Below are positions 1-6,937 of a stretch of 12,003 bases of DNA, in pieces. A model generated the notes under the pieces. It had not been told where the DNA came from and ran no database searches. It saw only the letters and a list, made by a program, of their open reading frames with translations. The stretch spans positions 1-12,003 of the forward strand of contig JBNGDJ010000077.1 in the NCBI GenBank assembly GCA_049974825.1. Direction: 5' to 3'. Numbering within the stretch: the first letter of the stretch is position 1; every line of letters begins with the position of its first letter. This DNA comes from JBKHDT01 sp049974825. GTDB lineage: Bacteria; Pseudomonadota; Gammaproteobacteria; Halothiobacillales; Halothiobacillaceae. A program made the position numbers and the translations under genes.

Positions 1-324
1 CCGAACTGCGATACGGTTCGCAAGGCAAGACGCTGGCTCGATGAGCACGGCATTGAATATCGCTTCCATGACTATCGCAAGCAGGGGGTTGACCCCGAGC
101 AGATTGCGACCTGGATGGACCGGCTTGGCTGGACGCAGGTCATCAACCGCCGGGGGATGACCTGGCGCAGATTGCCGGAGGCTCTCCGTGAGGGCATGGA
201 TCAGACGTCGGCGCTTGGGGCGGCCTGCGAGTCGCCCAGTCTCATTCGTCGGCCGATCGTCGAGTCAGGCGACCGGCTGCTGGTCGGGTTCGACCCGGAT
301 GCCTGGTCGGAGGCACTGTCATGA
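1..324 (+). CDS. yffB: YffB-like ArsC/Spx-family reductase, 5' truncated
   Basis: This is the C-terminal 107 residues of a small thioredoxin-fold protein of the ArsC/Spx superfamily. The visible sequence opens with PNCDTVRKARRWL, the YffB version of the active-site loop, with a single cysteine in N-C-D-T. It continues with IEYRFHDYRKQGV, INRRGMTWRRL and, near the end, SLIRRPIVESGDRLLVGF, which matches the conserved ArsC-family region containing the RRP motif. About 7 or 8 N-terminal residues, including the start, lie before the window. Family knowledge: YffB proteins are thought to be glutathione-dependent thiol reductases rather than proven arsenate reductases, and their physiological substrate is unknown. 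The gene overlaps dapE by 4 bp (ATGA), implying translational coupling; the same yffB-dapE order occurs in E. coli. Nothing suggests an arsenic resistance operon, so an arsC label would be misleading. Confidence 0.9.
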   Translation, partial: PNCDTVRKARRWLDEHGIEYRFHDYRKQGVDPEQIATWMDRLGWTQVINRRGMTWRRLPEALREGMDQTSALGAACESPSLIRRPIVESGDRLLVGFDPDAWSEALS

Positions 325-1448
325 CCGCGACGCTTGACTTGGCGCGTGAGCTGCTTTCGCGCCCGTCGGTCACGCCCGATGACGCGGGCTGTCAACCGCT
401 GATTGCCCGACGGCTCGAACGCCTGGGCTTTGTCTGCGAGGAGCTGGTTTTCGGCAACGTGCGTAATCTCTGGGCAAGACGGGGACGTCAGGGACCTCTG
501 TTCTGCTTTGCCGGGCACACGGACGTGGTGCCGACCGGCGACGAGTCTGCCTGGCGGTTTCCGCCCTTTGCGCCCACGGTGCAGGACGGCCGGCTGTATG
601 CCCGGGGCGCGGCCGACATGAAGGGATCGGTGGCGGCGATGGTCACCGCAGTGGAGCGCTTTGTCGAATCCCGGCCCGATCATTCCGGCTCGCTTGCCTT
701 TTTGCTGACCTCCGACGAAGAAGGGCCGGCCGTGGACGGCACGGTCAAGGTGGTCGAGTGGCTTCAGTCCCGGGGCGAGGCGATCGATTACTGCCTGGTG
801 GGCGAGCCATCCAGCCGCGAGTCGCTTTGCGACGAGTTCAAGATTGGTCGCCGCGGCTCGATCACCGGCGATCTGGTCATCGAAGGGCGTCAGGGACATG
901 TGGCCTATCCGCACCTGGCGGACAACCCGGTACACCGGGCGGCCGCCTTCCTGGACGAACTCGTCTCGATCGAATGGGACCGAGGCAACGAGCATTTCCC
1001 GCCCAGCACTCTGCAGATTGCCAATATTCATGCGGGGACGGGGGCGAACAACGTGATTCCGGGGCGGCTGGAGGTGCAGTTCAACCTGCGTTTCGGTACC
1101 GAAACCAGCGAAGCGGAGATTCGTCACCGCGTCGAGACGCTGCTCGAGGCGCACGGCCTGCGCTATCGACTCGACTGGAAACTCTCGGGACAACCGTTTC
1201 TGACACGTCACGGCCGGCTGGTCGAGGCCGTGCGCGGGGCCGTAAACGAAGTGCTCGGACGCGACTGCCAGCCTTCAACGGCCGGTGGTACCTCTGACGG
1301 GCGGTTTATTGCGCCCACAGGCGCCGAGGTGGTCGAGCTTGGCCCCCTGAACGCGACCATCCACCAGGTCGACGAGCATGTCGGGGTCGAGGATCTTGAG
1401 CAGCTCTCGCGCGTCTACGAACGGCTGATGGCGCAGTTGCTTGGTTGA
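321..1448 (+). CDS. dapE: Succinyl-diaminopimelate desuccinylase DapE
   Basis: DapE hydrolyses N-succinyl-LL-2,6-diaminopimelate to LL-diaminopimelate and succinate in the cytoplasm, a step towards lysine and the meso-DAP of peptidoglycan. The 375-residue product has the normal DapE length and the di-zinc M20 peptidase architecture. The metal ligands are all readable: H66 in FAGHTDVVPTGD, D99 in ARGAADMKG, E134 in TSDEEGP (with the catalytic base E133), E162 in LVGEPSS and H348 in NATIHQVDE. They correspond to H67, D100, E135, E163 and H349 of the Haemophilus enzyme. The lid and dimerisation domain lies at roughly residues 175-290 and includes GRRGSITG and NNVIPGRLEVQFNLRF; TAGGTSDGRF follows in the catalytic domain. 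The ATG overlaps the stop of the upstream YffB-like gene, so this start is well supported. No terminator is visible before the next promoter. Confidence 0.98.
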   Translation: MTATLDLARELLSRPSVTPDDAGCQPLIARRLERLGFVCEELVFGNVRNLWARRGRQGPLFCFAGHTDVVPTGDESAWRFPPFAPTVQDGRLYARGAADMKGSVAAMVTAVERFVESRPDHSGSLAFLLTSDEEGPAVDGTVKVVEWLQSRGEAIDYCLVGEPSSRESLCDEFKIGRRGSITGDLVIEGRQGHVAYPHLADNPVHRAAAFLDELVSIEWDRGNEHFPPSTLQIANIHAGTGANNVIPGRLEVQFNLRFGTETSEAEIRHRVETLLEAHGLRYRLDWKLSGQPFLTRHGRLVEAVRGAVNEVLGRDCQPSTAGGTSDGRFIAPTGAEVVELGPLNATIHQVDEHVGVEDLEQLSRVYERLMAQLLG

Positions 1449-1473
1449 GCTGCCTGCCCGGGGGTGGAAGGAT

Positions 1474-1502
1474 TTGACTTGACCGGGCGCCGAAGGTAAG
1501 AT
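1474..1502 (+). promoter_or_regulatory. Sigma70-type promoter for rplU-rpmA
   Basis: TTGACT (1474-1479) and TAAGAT (1497-1502) are separated by exactly 17 bp, close to the sigma70 consensus and consistent with a strongly expressed ribosomal protein operon. Transcription would start near 1509, giving a leader of about 124 nt before rplU. The promoter lies just after the dapE stop. This is assigned from sequence alone. Confidence 0.7.
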
Positions 1503-1594
1503 CTGCGCCCTTCGATTTGCGCTCTGTTGACCGGCCCGTTTGCGGGGCGGTGCGCGCCGGGGCCCGGAGGTGGTCCCGACACGGCATTCTCGGG

Positions 1595-1623
1595 CCTTAT
1601 CAGTAGCAAAATAGTTTATAAGG
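1595..1623 (+). promoter_or_regulatory. Leader hairpin overlapping the rplU ribosome binding site
   Basis: CCTTAT (1595-1600) is perfectly complementary to ATAAGG (1618-1623), with a 17-nt A/T-rich loop between. The right arm contains most of the only Shine-Dalgarno-like sequence for rplU, AAGGG (1620-1624, 8 nt before the ATG). The stem is short and A/U-rich, so it would be marginally stable; any control of L21 translation by it is inference. The upstream leader is very G/C-rich and contains further complementary segments, such as GGCCC and GGGCC around 1533-1566. Confidence 0.4.
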
Positions 1624-1632
1624 GCTTCTAAC

Positions 1633-1944
1633 ATGTACGCAGTGGTTGTGACCGGCGGCAAGCAGTATCGCGTGGCGGAAGGCGACACCGTGCGCGTTGA
1701 GCTGCTCGACGCCGAACAGGGATCGACCGTTTCGCTGGACCAGGTTCTGCTGGTCGCGAACGGCGAGGATATCAAGGTCGGCACCCCGACCGTTTCCGGT
1801 GCCAAGGTGGAGGCCGAGGTGGTCTCGCACGGCCGCGGCAAGAAGGTGGAAATCATCAAGTTCCGCCGGCGCAAGCACCATCGCAAGCACCAGGGTCATC
1901 GTCAGTACTTCACCGAACTGAAGATCACCGGCATCAGCGCCTGA
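1633..1944 (+). CDS. rplU: 50S ribosomal protein L21
   Basis: L21 is a small beta-barrel protein of the large ribosomal subunit that binds 23S rRNA. The 103-residue product equals the E. coli length. The N-terminus MYAVVVTGGKQYRV and the basic signature IKFRRRKHHRKHQGHRQYF near residues 75-95 are diagnostic, as is the terminal beta strand TELKITGI. It is the first gene after a good promoter and is followed 15 bp later by rpmA, the standard bacterial L21-L27 pair. The ribosome binding site is modest (AAGGG) but sits behind an A/T-rich stretch, which may aid ribosome loading. Confidence 0.99.
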   Translation: MYAVVVTGGKQYRVAEGDTVRVELLDAEQGSTVSLDQVLLVANGEDIKVGTPTVSGAKVEAEVVSHGRGKKVEIIKFRRRKHHRKHQGHRQYFTELKITGISA

Positions 1945-1959
1945 GGGGGATTCGAGAGC

Positions 1960-2217
1960 ATGGCACACAAGAAGGCAGCGGGTTCGTCCCGCAACGGACG
2001 CGATTCGGAAAGCAAGCGCCTCGGCGTGAAGCGTTTTGGCGGCCAGGCCGTCGTCGCGGGCAACATCCTCGTGCGTCAGCGTGGCACCAAGTTCCACGCC
2101 GGCACCAACGTCGGCATCGGGCGTGACCACACACTGTACGCCAAGGCCGACGGCAAGGTGTCCTTCGACGTCAAGGGCCCCAACGGTCGTCGCTTCGTTA
2201 GCGTGATCGAGGCCTGA
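1960..2217 (+). CDS. rpmA: 50S ribosomal protein L27
   Basis: L27 reaches its N-terminus towards the peptidyl transferase centre and helps place the tRNA acceptor ends. The 85-residue product matches the E. coli length. MAHKKAAGSSRNGRDS is the classic N-terminus without the leader peptide found in Firmicutes, and SKRLGVKRFGGQ, VRQRGT and GRDHTLYA complete the family pattern. The start follows rplU by 15 bp and is preceded by a purine-rich stretch (GAGGGGGA, partly overlapping the rplU stop). A strong terminator comes 44 bp after the stop, so rplU and rpmA form a bicistronic high-expression unit. Confidence 0.99.
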   Translation: MAHKKAAGSSRNGRDSESKRLGVKRFGGQAVVAGNILVRQRGTKFHAGTNVGIGRDHTLYAKADGKVSFDVKGPNGRRFVSVIEA

Positions 2218-2261
2218 TTGCTCGTCGGACGCGGGTCGGTGGGCCCACGAGACGAGCCCTG

Positions 2262-2289
2262 AAAAGCCCCGCCTGCCGCGGGGCTTTTT
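2262..2289 (+). terminator. Rho-independent terminator after rpmA
   Basis: The 11-bp perfect stem AAAAGCCCCGC (2262-2272) with GCGGGGCTTTT (2278-2288) closes a 5-nt loop and runs into TTTTT (2285-2289). This is a textbook intrinsic terminator. The A-tract on the left arm pairs with the T-tract, so it might also act on the opposite strand. Upstream, GCTCGTC (2220-2226) pairs with GACGAGC (2251-2257) around a GTGGGCCCAC palindrome, making a second structure ahead of it. obgE begins 18 bp later with no visible promoter between, so partial read-through is likely. Confidence 0.92.
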
Positions 2290-2293
2290 GCAT

Positions 2294-2300
2294 GGAGGGA
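2294..2300 (+). promoter_or_regulatory. Ribosome binding site fixing the obgE GTG start
   Basis: GGAGGGA lies 7 nt before GTG at 2308. Together with the conserved N-terminus MKFVDEA this fixes a GTG start for obgE. It sits directly after the terminator U-tract. Confidence 0.85.
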
Positions 2301-2307
2301 AAGTCGG

Positions 2308-3342
2308 GTGAAGTTCGTTGATGAGGCGACCATCAAGGTCAAGGCCGGCGACGGCGGCAATGGCGTCGTCAGCTTTCGCCGCGAAAAGTACGTCCCCTTC
2401 GGCGGGCCCGACGGAGGCGACGGGGGCGATGGCGGGGACGTGTTCCTGGTTGGTGACAACAACCTGAACACGCTTGCCGATTTCCGCTTCCAGCGATTCT
2501 ACGAGGCCCGGCGTGGCCAGAACGGCATGGGACGAAACATGACCGGCGCCCGCGGGGAGGATCTGCGGGTCCATGTCCCTTTGGGTACCGTCGTGCACGA
2601 CGTCGATACCGGCGAGGTCATCGGCGAGGTGCTGGACGTCGAAACCCCGCTGATGGTCGCCAAGGGCGGCTGGCATGGCCTGGGAAACACCCGCTTCAAG
2701 AGCTCCACCAACCGGGCGCCTCGTCAATGTACCCCGGGCACGCCGGGCGAGGAGCGCCGTCTTCGGATGGAGCTCAAGGTGCTGGCCGATGTCGGCCTGC
2801 TGGGCATGCCCAATGCCGGCAAGTCCACGCTCATCCGCGCCATCTCGGCGGCCAGACCCAAGGTGGCTGACTATCCCTTCACGACGCTGCATCCGAATCT
2901 GGGCGTGGTTCGGGTGGAGGCGCATCGCAGTTTTGTGGTGGCGGACATCCCCGGCCTGATCGAAGGCGCGGCTGAAGGGGCGGGGTTGGGGCACCAGTTC
3001 CTGCGTCATCTGGCCCGAACCCAGCTTCTCCTGCATGTGCTCGATGTCGCTCCAATGGACGCGCATGACCCGGTCGCGGACGCGCGCGTGATTCTCGAAG
3101 AGCTGGCCCGGTACAGTCCCGAGATGGTCGAACGGCCGCGCTGGCTGGTCCTCAACAAGATTGATGCCCTCCCAGAGGACGAGCGCGAGGCGCACTGTAC
3201 CGCGATTGTCGAGGCGCTGGACTTTGACGGGCCGGTGTTTGCCATCAGCGCCATCAGCGGCGAAGGCACGAAACCGCTGGTTCATGCGATCATGGAGCAT
3301 GTGGAGGCGGCCCGGGAAGCGGAGGCCTCGACCGGATCATGA
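2308..3342 (+). CDS. obgE: Obg-family GTPase ObgE/CgtA
   Basis: ObgE is an essential GTPase that binds the 50S subunit, takes part in its late assembly and links growth to the stringent response. The 344-residue product has the glycine-rich Obg domain (about 1-158, with GDGGNG and GGPDGGDGGDGGD), then the G domain: P-loop GMPNAGKST at 166-174, G2 around TTLHPNLG (192-199), switch DIPG at 213-216, NKID at 283-286 and the SA of G5 at 313-314. It stops soon after the G domain and lacks the long acidic C-terminal tail of the roughly 390-residue E. coli protein. The start is GTG. The stop overlaps proB by 4 bp (ATGA), so the two are probably translationally coupled. Its position after rplU-rpmA is the usual one. 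Confidence 0.98.
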   Translation: MKFVDEATIKVKAGDGGNGVVSFRREKYVPFGGPDGGDGGDGGDVFLVGDNNLNTLADFRFQRFYEARRGQNGMGRNMTGARGEDLRVHVPLGTVVHDVDTGEVIGEVLDVETPLMVAKGGWHGLGNTRFKSSTNRAPRQCTPGTPGEERRLRMELKVLADVGLLGMPNAGKSTLIRAISAARPKVADYPFTTLHPNLGVVRVEAHRSFVVADIPGLIEGAAEGAGLGHQFLRHLARTQLLLHVLDVAPMDAHDPVADARVILEELARYSPEMVERPRWLVLNKIDALPEDEREAHCTAIVEALDFDGPVFAISAISGEGTKPLVHAIMEHVEAAREAEASTGS

Positions 3343-4496
3343 GTCGCCACGCTGCAACCCATGCCCGGCGCTGGGTCGTCAAGATCGGCAGTGCCATGGT
3401 CACGGCGGCGGGTCGTGGCCTGGACCGTGGGGCCATCGACGGCTGGGTCCGGCAGATTGCCGCGCTGCGCCGCGAGGACCGGGAGCTGCTGATCGTGACT
3501 TCCGGTGCCGTGGCCGAGGGGATGGCACGTCTGGGTTGGACCCGGCGTCCCGACGATCTGCCGCACCTGCAGGCAGCGGCTGCGGTCGGCCAGATGGGGC
3601 TGGTGCAGGCCTATGAATCCGTGCTCAAGGAGTACGGCATTCATTCGGCGCAGATTCTGCTCACGCATGAGGATCTTTCGGACCGGCAGCGATACCTGAA
3701 CGCGCGCTCGACATTGCGCACCCTGCTGTCGATGGGCGTGATTCCGGTCGTCAACGAGAATGATACCGTCGCGACGGAGGAGATCCGTTTCGGGGACAAC
3801 GACACCCTCGCGGCGCTGATCGCCAATTTGGTGGAGGCGGATCTGCTGGTCATCCTGACCGACCAGGAAGGGCTGTACAGCGCGGATCCGCGTCGCGACC
3901 CTTCCGCCCGGCTGCTTGGCGAAGTTCGAGCGGGCGACCCGGCGCTGGAAGCGATGGCCTCTCCGGAGGGCGGGGCGCTTGGTCGCGGAGGCATGTATAC
4001 CAAGGTCAAGGCCGCCGAGCGGGCCGGACGTTCCGGCACGGCCACGCTGGTGGCCTCGGGCGGCCAGCCCGAGATCCTGACTCGGCTGGCGGCGGGTGAG
4101 CCGCTTGGCACGCTGTTTCTGCCCGAGCGCTCCCGACTGGCGGCGCGCAAGCAATGGCTGGCCGGCCAGCTCAAGGTGGCCGGTACCCTGGCCGTGGACG
4201 AGGGGGCGGTGCGCGCGCTCGTCGAGCGAGGGCGCTCGTTGCTGCCTGTCGGCGTGCGCGGCGTACAGGGTGATTTCACCCGGGGAGAACTGGTTGCCGT
4301 GGTCGGCCCCTCGGGCCGGGAAATTGCCCGGGGGCTGGTTAATTACAGTGCGCTGGAAACCGAGCGGATACGCGGCCTGCCCAGTGACCGGATTGCCGAG
4401 CGACTCGGGTTTGTCGAGGAGGCCGAGCTGATCCACCGCGACAACCTCGTTCTGGTCGGTGCGCCGGTGGTGCCGTCATCAGCCGAGGATGCCTGA
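3339..4496 (+). CDS. proB: Glutamate 5-kinase ProB with PUA domain
   Basis: ProB phosphorylates L-glutamate to gamma-glutamyl phosphate with ATP, the committed and proline-inhibited first step of proline synthesis. The 385-residue product has the full two-domain form. The amino acid kinase domain (about 10-262) shows VVKIGSAMV with K15, VTSGAVAEG (53-61), VVNENDTV (137-144), RFGDNDTLAA (150-159) and the LTDQEGLY nucleotide-binding loop (173-180). A C-terminal PUA domain lies at about 278-360. The loop usually written GTGGM reads GRGGM here (215-219), a small change of unknown effect. It overlaps obgE by 4 bp, a common obgE-proB arrangement. The partner gene proA is not in the window, so the next pathway step must be encoded elsewhere. 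Confidence 0.97.
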   Translation: MSRHAATHARRWVVKIGSAMVTAAGRGLDRGAIDGWVRQIAALRREDRELLIVTSGAVAEGMARLGWTRRPDDLPHLQAAAAVGQMGLVQAYESVLKEYGIHSAQILLTHEDLSDRQRYLNARSTLRTLLSMGVIPVVNENDTVATEEIRFGDNDTLAALIANLVEADLLVILTDQEGLYSADPRRDPSARLLGEVRAGDPALEAMASPEGGALGRGGMYTKVKAAERAGRSGTATLVASGGQPEILTRLAAGEPLGTLFLPERSRLAARKQWLAGQLKVAGTLAVDEGAVRALVERGRSLLPVGVRGVQGDFTRGELVAVVGPSGREIARGLVNYSALETERIRGLPSDRIAERLGFVEEAELIHRDNLVLVGAPVVPSSAEDA

Positions 4497-4520
4497 GTCG
4501 TCCGGCGCTTGCCGAACTGC

Positions 4521-4570
4521 CGCCCCGGGCCCCTTCTGTCCGAATCCGAAGATGGGCCCGGGCGCGTTTT
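4521..4570 (+). terminator. Probable terminator between proB and purH
   Basis: CGCC(C)CGGGCCC (4521-4532, one bulged C) pairs with GGGCCCGGGCG (4554-4564); an inner CTTC/GAAG pairing (4533-4536 with 4548-4551) may extend it. TTTT follows at 4567-4570. The G/C-rich stem and short T run support an intrinsic terminator, although the U-tract is weak. It could also act in the purH leader. I could not find a convincing purH promoter in this 97-bp gap. Confidence 0.55.
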
Positions 4571-4593
4571 CCTGATCTTCTGGAGGAACCGAG

Positions 4594-6156
4594 ATGAGCC
4601 AACAAGCCACCCCGATTCGCCGCGCGCTGCTCAGCGTGTCGGACAAGACCGGCATCGTCGAATTTGCCCGCGCCCTGGCCGGAAGGGGGGTCGAGATTCT
4701 ATCCACTGGGGGCACGGCGCGGCTGCTGACCGAGTCCGGCCTGGATGTCGTTGAGGTGGCGGACTACACCGGCTTTCCTGAAATGATGGACGGGCGCGTC
4801 AAGACGCTGAATCCCAAGGTCCATGGTGGCATCCTCGGGCGGCGCGGAACCGACGATGCGGTCATGGGTGAGCATGGCATCAAGCCCATTGATCTGGTCG
4901 CGGTGAATCTCTACCCCTTCGAGCGGGCGGTAGCCGATCCGGACTGCCGCTTCGAGGATGCGATCGAGAACATCGATATCGGGGGCCCGGCCATGGTCCG
5001 GGCTGCGGCCAAGAACCATGCGGACGTGACCATTGTGGTGAACCCGGCGGACTATGCCCGGGTGCTGACCGAGATTGAGCAGGGCGGGATTTCCGGCGAG
5101 ACCCGCTTTGACCTGGCCATCCGCGCCTTCGAGCATACGGCACGCTACGACGGCATGATTGCCGGCCATTTTGGTGCGATGTTCGCCAAGAGCCCTTTCC
5201 CGCGCACGCTGAACGTCCAGATGGACAAGCAGATGGACCTGCGATATGGCGAGAACCCGCATCAGGAGGCGGCTTTCTACGTTGAGCGCAACGCCCCCGC
5301 CGGTACGGTGGCCACGGCGCGGCAGCTGCAGGGCAAGGAGCTTTCCTTCAACAATATCGCCGATACCGATGCCGCGCTTGAGTGTGTCAAGCAGTTCGAG
5401 CAGCCGGCCTGCGTGATCGTCAAGCACGCCAACCCCTGCGGGGTTTCGGTCGGTGATGACATCACCGTGGCCTACGATCGGGCCTATGCCACCGACCCGA
5501 CCTCGGCCTTCGGCGGCATTATCGCCTTCAATCGTCCGCTCGATGCGCACACGGTGCGCGTGATTCTTGAGCGTCAGTTTGTTGAGGTGATCGTTGCCCC
5601 CGAAATCGACGAAGAAGCTCTCGCCGAGGCCTCTGTCAAGAAGAATGTGCGGGTGCTGGCCTGTGGGCAGTGGTCCGCGGCCGGCGGGCGCCAAAGCGAC
5701 TTCAAGCGCGTGGCTGGCGGCCTGTTGGTGCAGGACGTGGACGCGGGCATGGTCTCTGACAGCGACCTGAAAGTGGTCACGCGCCGCGCGCCTACGGAAG
5801 ACCAGATGCGAGATCTGCTCTTCGCCTGGAAGGTTGCCAAGTTCGTGAAGTCCAATGCCATCGTTTATGCGCGCGACGGTCAGACCGTCGGCGTGGGTGC
5901 CGGACAGATGAGCCGAGTCTATTCGGCGCGCATTGCCGGCATCAAGGCAGCGGATGCGGGTCTGCAGGTCGAAGGGTCGGTCATGGCTTCGGATGCCTTC
6001 TTTCCGTTCCGGGATGGCATCGATGCGGCGCATGCGGCGGGCATTCAGGCCGTGATCCATCCGGGTGGCTCAATGCGCGACCAGGAAGTGATCGAGGCAG
6101 CTGACGAGCATGGCATGGCCATGGTGCTGACCGGGATGAGACACTTCCGGCACTGA
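4594..6156 (+). CDS. purH: Bifunctional AICAR formyltransferase / IMP cyclohydrolase PurH
   Basis: PurH carries out the last two steps of IMP synthesis: formylation of AICAR with 10-formyl-tetrahydrofolate, then ring closure to IMP. The 520-residue product has the usual length. The N-terminal MGS-like cyclohydrolase domain (about 1-200) shows ALLSVSDKTGIVEFA, LSTGGTARLL, FPEMMDGRVKTLNPKVHGG and NLYPFE. The formyltransferase domain (about 210-520) shows DLRYGENPHQ, KELSFNNIADTDAA, the catalytic Lys-His pair in VKHANPCGVS (K277, H278), DPTSAFGGIIAFN, GAGQMSRV, ASDAFFPF and IHPGGSMRDQEVI. GGAGGA at 4582-4587, 6 nt before the ATG, fixes the start. It appears to be a separate transcription unit. 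The neighbouring fis or purD often found beside purH are absent here. Confidence 0.98.
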   Translation: MSQQATPIRRALLSVSDKTGIVEFARALAGRGVEILSTGGTARLLTESGLDVVEVADYTGFPEMMDGRVKTLNPKVHGGILGRRGTDDAVMGEHGIKPIDLVAVNLYPFERAVADPDCRFEDAIENIDIGGPAMVRAAAKNHADVTIVVNPADYARVLTEIEQGGISGETRFDLAIRAFEHTARYDGMIAGHFGAMFAKSPFPRTLNVQMDKQMDLRYGENPHQEAAFYVERNAPAGTVATARQLQGKELSFNNIADTDAALECVKQFEQPACVIVKHANPCGVSVGDDITVAYDRAYATDPTSAFGGIIAFNRPLDAHTVRVILERQFVEVIVAPEIDEEALAEASVKKNVRVLACGQWSAAGGRQSDFKRVAGGLLVQDVDAGMVSDSDLKVVTRRAPTEDQMRDLLFAWKVAKFVKSNAIVYARDGQTVGVGAGQMSRVYSARIAGIKAADAGLQVEGSVMASDAFFPFRDGIDAAHAAGIQAVIHPGGSMRDQEVIEAADEHGMAMVLTGMRHFRH

Positions 6157-6277
6157 GACAGGTCGGGCCGGGTGGACGCTGCAGGGTATATCATCGGCAC
6201 TTGCGCCGGCGATCAACCCGGGAATTTCTCCACGCATGCGGGGATGCCTGGTCGTATCTGTTTGGGACTGAAAATCG

Positions 6278-6304
6278 GCGGCCGGTGGGGCGATCACCGG
6301 CCGC
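6278..6304 (+). other. Perfect 10-bp inverted repeat in the leader of the 6333 gene
   Basis: GCGGCCGGTG (6278-6287) and CACCGGCCGC (6295-6304) form a perfect G/C-rich stem with a 7-nt loop, ending 28 bp before the ATG at 6333. No T-run follows, so it is not a normal intrinsic terminator. It could be the 3' end of the purH transcript, a leader structure for the downstream gene, or a protein-binding palindrome. The rest of the 6157-6332 gap shows no convincing promoter; TATATC at 6187-6192 has no matching -35. Confidence 0.55.
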
Positions 6305-6332
6305 GACATGTCAAACGCGAATGGAGTGGACG

Positions 6333-6707
6333 ATGACCGAGTCGAGAAGGCAGGCAGGAACCGAGGGGTTCACCGAAGCGGAAGCAGGCGAGCTGGCCCG
6401 CGGGTTCGATGAGCAAGACGAGGATCGCCGCGGAAACTTCCGGCCTCGCCCCGTTCTGGTTCAGGCGCTGGACAATTTCGGCGCGCCGAACTGGGGCGTG
6501 CTGGTGGGCGAGCGGGAACACGAGTTCACCATCGCTTCGCCCCGGGGGTTGCGCGAGGGTGAGCGCGTCGTGATCTTTGACGACGACGCGCCTGCCGGCG
6601 CCCGCGACATTGCCTGCATCGTGACCGCCACGCGGCTGGCGAATCGCCCAGGCGATGAGCGACTCAAGCTCATCATCAACTACATGGTGACCGAGGACAG
6701 GGGCTGA
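6333..6707 (+). CDS. Unrecognised 124-residue acidic protein
   Basis: I do not recognise this family. The ATG at 6333 is chosen because GGAG (6323-6326) precedes it by 6 nt; a TTG at 6201 would add 44 residues of unlikely composition. Residues 1-35 are hydrophilic, rich in Glu, Arg and Gly, and probably disordered. Residues 38-120 look like a compact all-beta domain, with strands around PVLVQAL, WGVLVGE, HEFTIAS, ERVVIFDD, ACIVTATRL and LKLIINYMV. There is no signal peptide, membrane segment or cysteine pair. An arrangement resembling a PilZ barrel can be imagined (RRGNFR could stand for the RxxxR motif), but the DxSxxG motif is missing, so this is speculation. Reading frame, ribosome binding site and neighbour-like composition support a real gene. 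It stands alone between purH and glnE on the same strand. Confidence 0.7.
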   Translation: MTESRRQAGTEGFTEAEAGELARGFDEQDEDRRGNFRPRPVLVQALDNFGAPNWGVLVGEREHEFTIASPRGLREGERVVIFDDDAPAGARDIACIVTATRLANRPGDERLKLIINYMVTEDRG

Positions 6708-6748
6708 TCCGCCTCTCTGGATTCAGTCTTCAGCAAGGCATTTCTGCA

Positions 6749-6780
6749 AGGGAATCTCTGCATTCGTGCAGACCTTCCCT
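6749..6780 (+). other. Hairpin with TTCG loop between the 6333 gene and glnE
   Basis: AGGGAA (6749-6754) pairs with TTCCCT (6775-6780) and TCTGCA (6757-6762) with TGCAGA (6767-6772), closing a TTCG tetraloop with a 2x2 internal loop between the stems. TTTT at 6786-6789 follows after 5 nt, so it may be a weak terminator for the preceding gene or a structured leader of glnE. In the rest of the 230-bp gap I see another small inverted repeat (GGCCCG 6837-6842 with CGGGCC 6857-6862) and no clear sigma70 or sigma54 promoter. Confidence 0.55.
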
Positions 6781-6925
6781 CGGGATTTTCGGGGGATGAA
6801 TCCGATCCTTCACAACCGGAAGACAAGCCATCAAATGGCCCGATCCGGATGCGTACCGGGCCGAGGGACCTGACGCGCTCGTGGCCGGGCGTGATGGAAC
6901 TTTGTCTGCCGGTCCATCCGGTTTC

Positions 6926-6931
6926 AGGGAG
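6926..6931 (+). promoter_or_regulatory. Ribosome binding site fixing the glnE start
   Basis: AGGGAG lies 6 nt before the ATG at 6938. It favours this start over an in-frame GTG at 6881, and the resulting length agrees with E. coli GlnE. Confidence 0.75.
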
Positions 6932-6937
6932 CACGTC

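Noticed and set aside
1..324. True arsenate reductase gene (arsC) of a resistance operon
   Set aside because: The NCDT active-site variant and linkage to dapE fit YffB; no ars genes are nearby.
1600..3300. 566-codon minus-strand open frame across rplU, rpmA and obgE
   Set aside because: It is antisense to three unmistakable genes and crosses a strong + strand terminator; the product is low-complexity and matches nothing known.
4699..6060. 453-codon minus-strand open frame antisense to purH
   Set aside because: A GC-bias shadow of purH without recognisable motifs.
6201..6332. Upstream extension of the 124-residue gene to a TTG at 6201
   Set aside because: It would translate through the G/C-rich inverted repeat, starts at a rare codon and lacks a ribosome binding site; ATG 6333 has GGAG at good spacing.
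6881..6937. Upstream GTG start for glnE
   Set aside because: The ATG at 6938 has an AGGGAG site and gives the expected family length and motif numbering.
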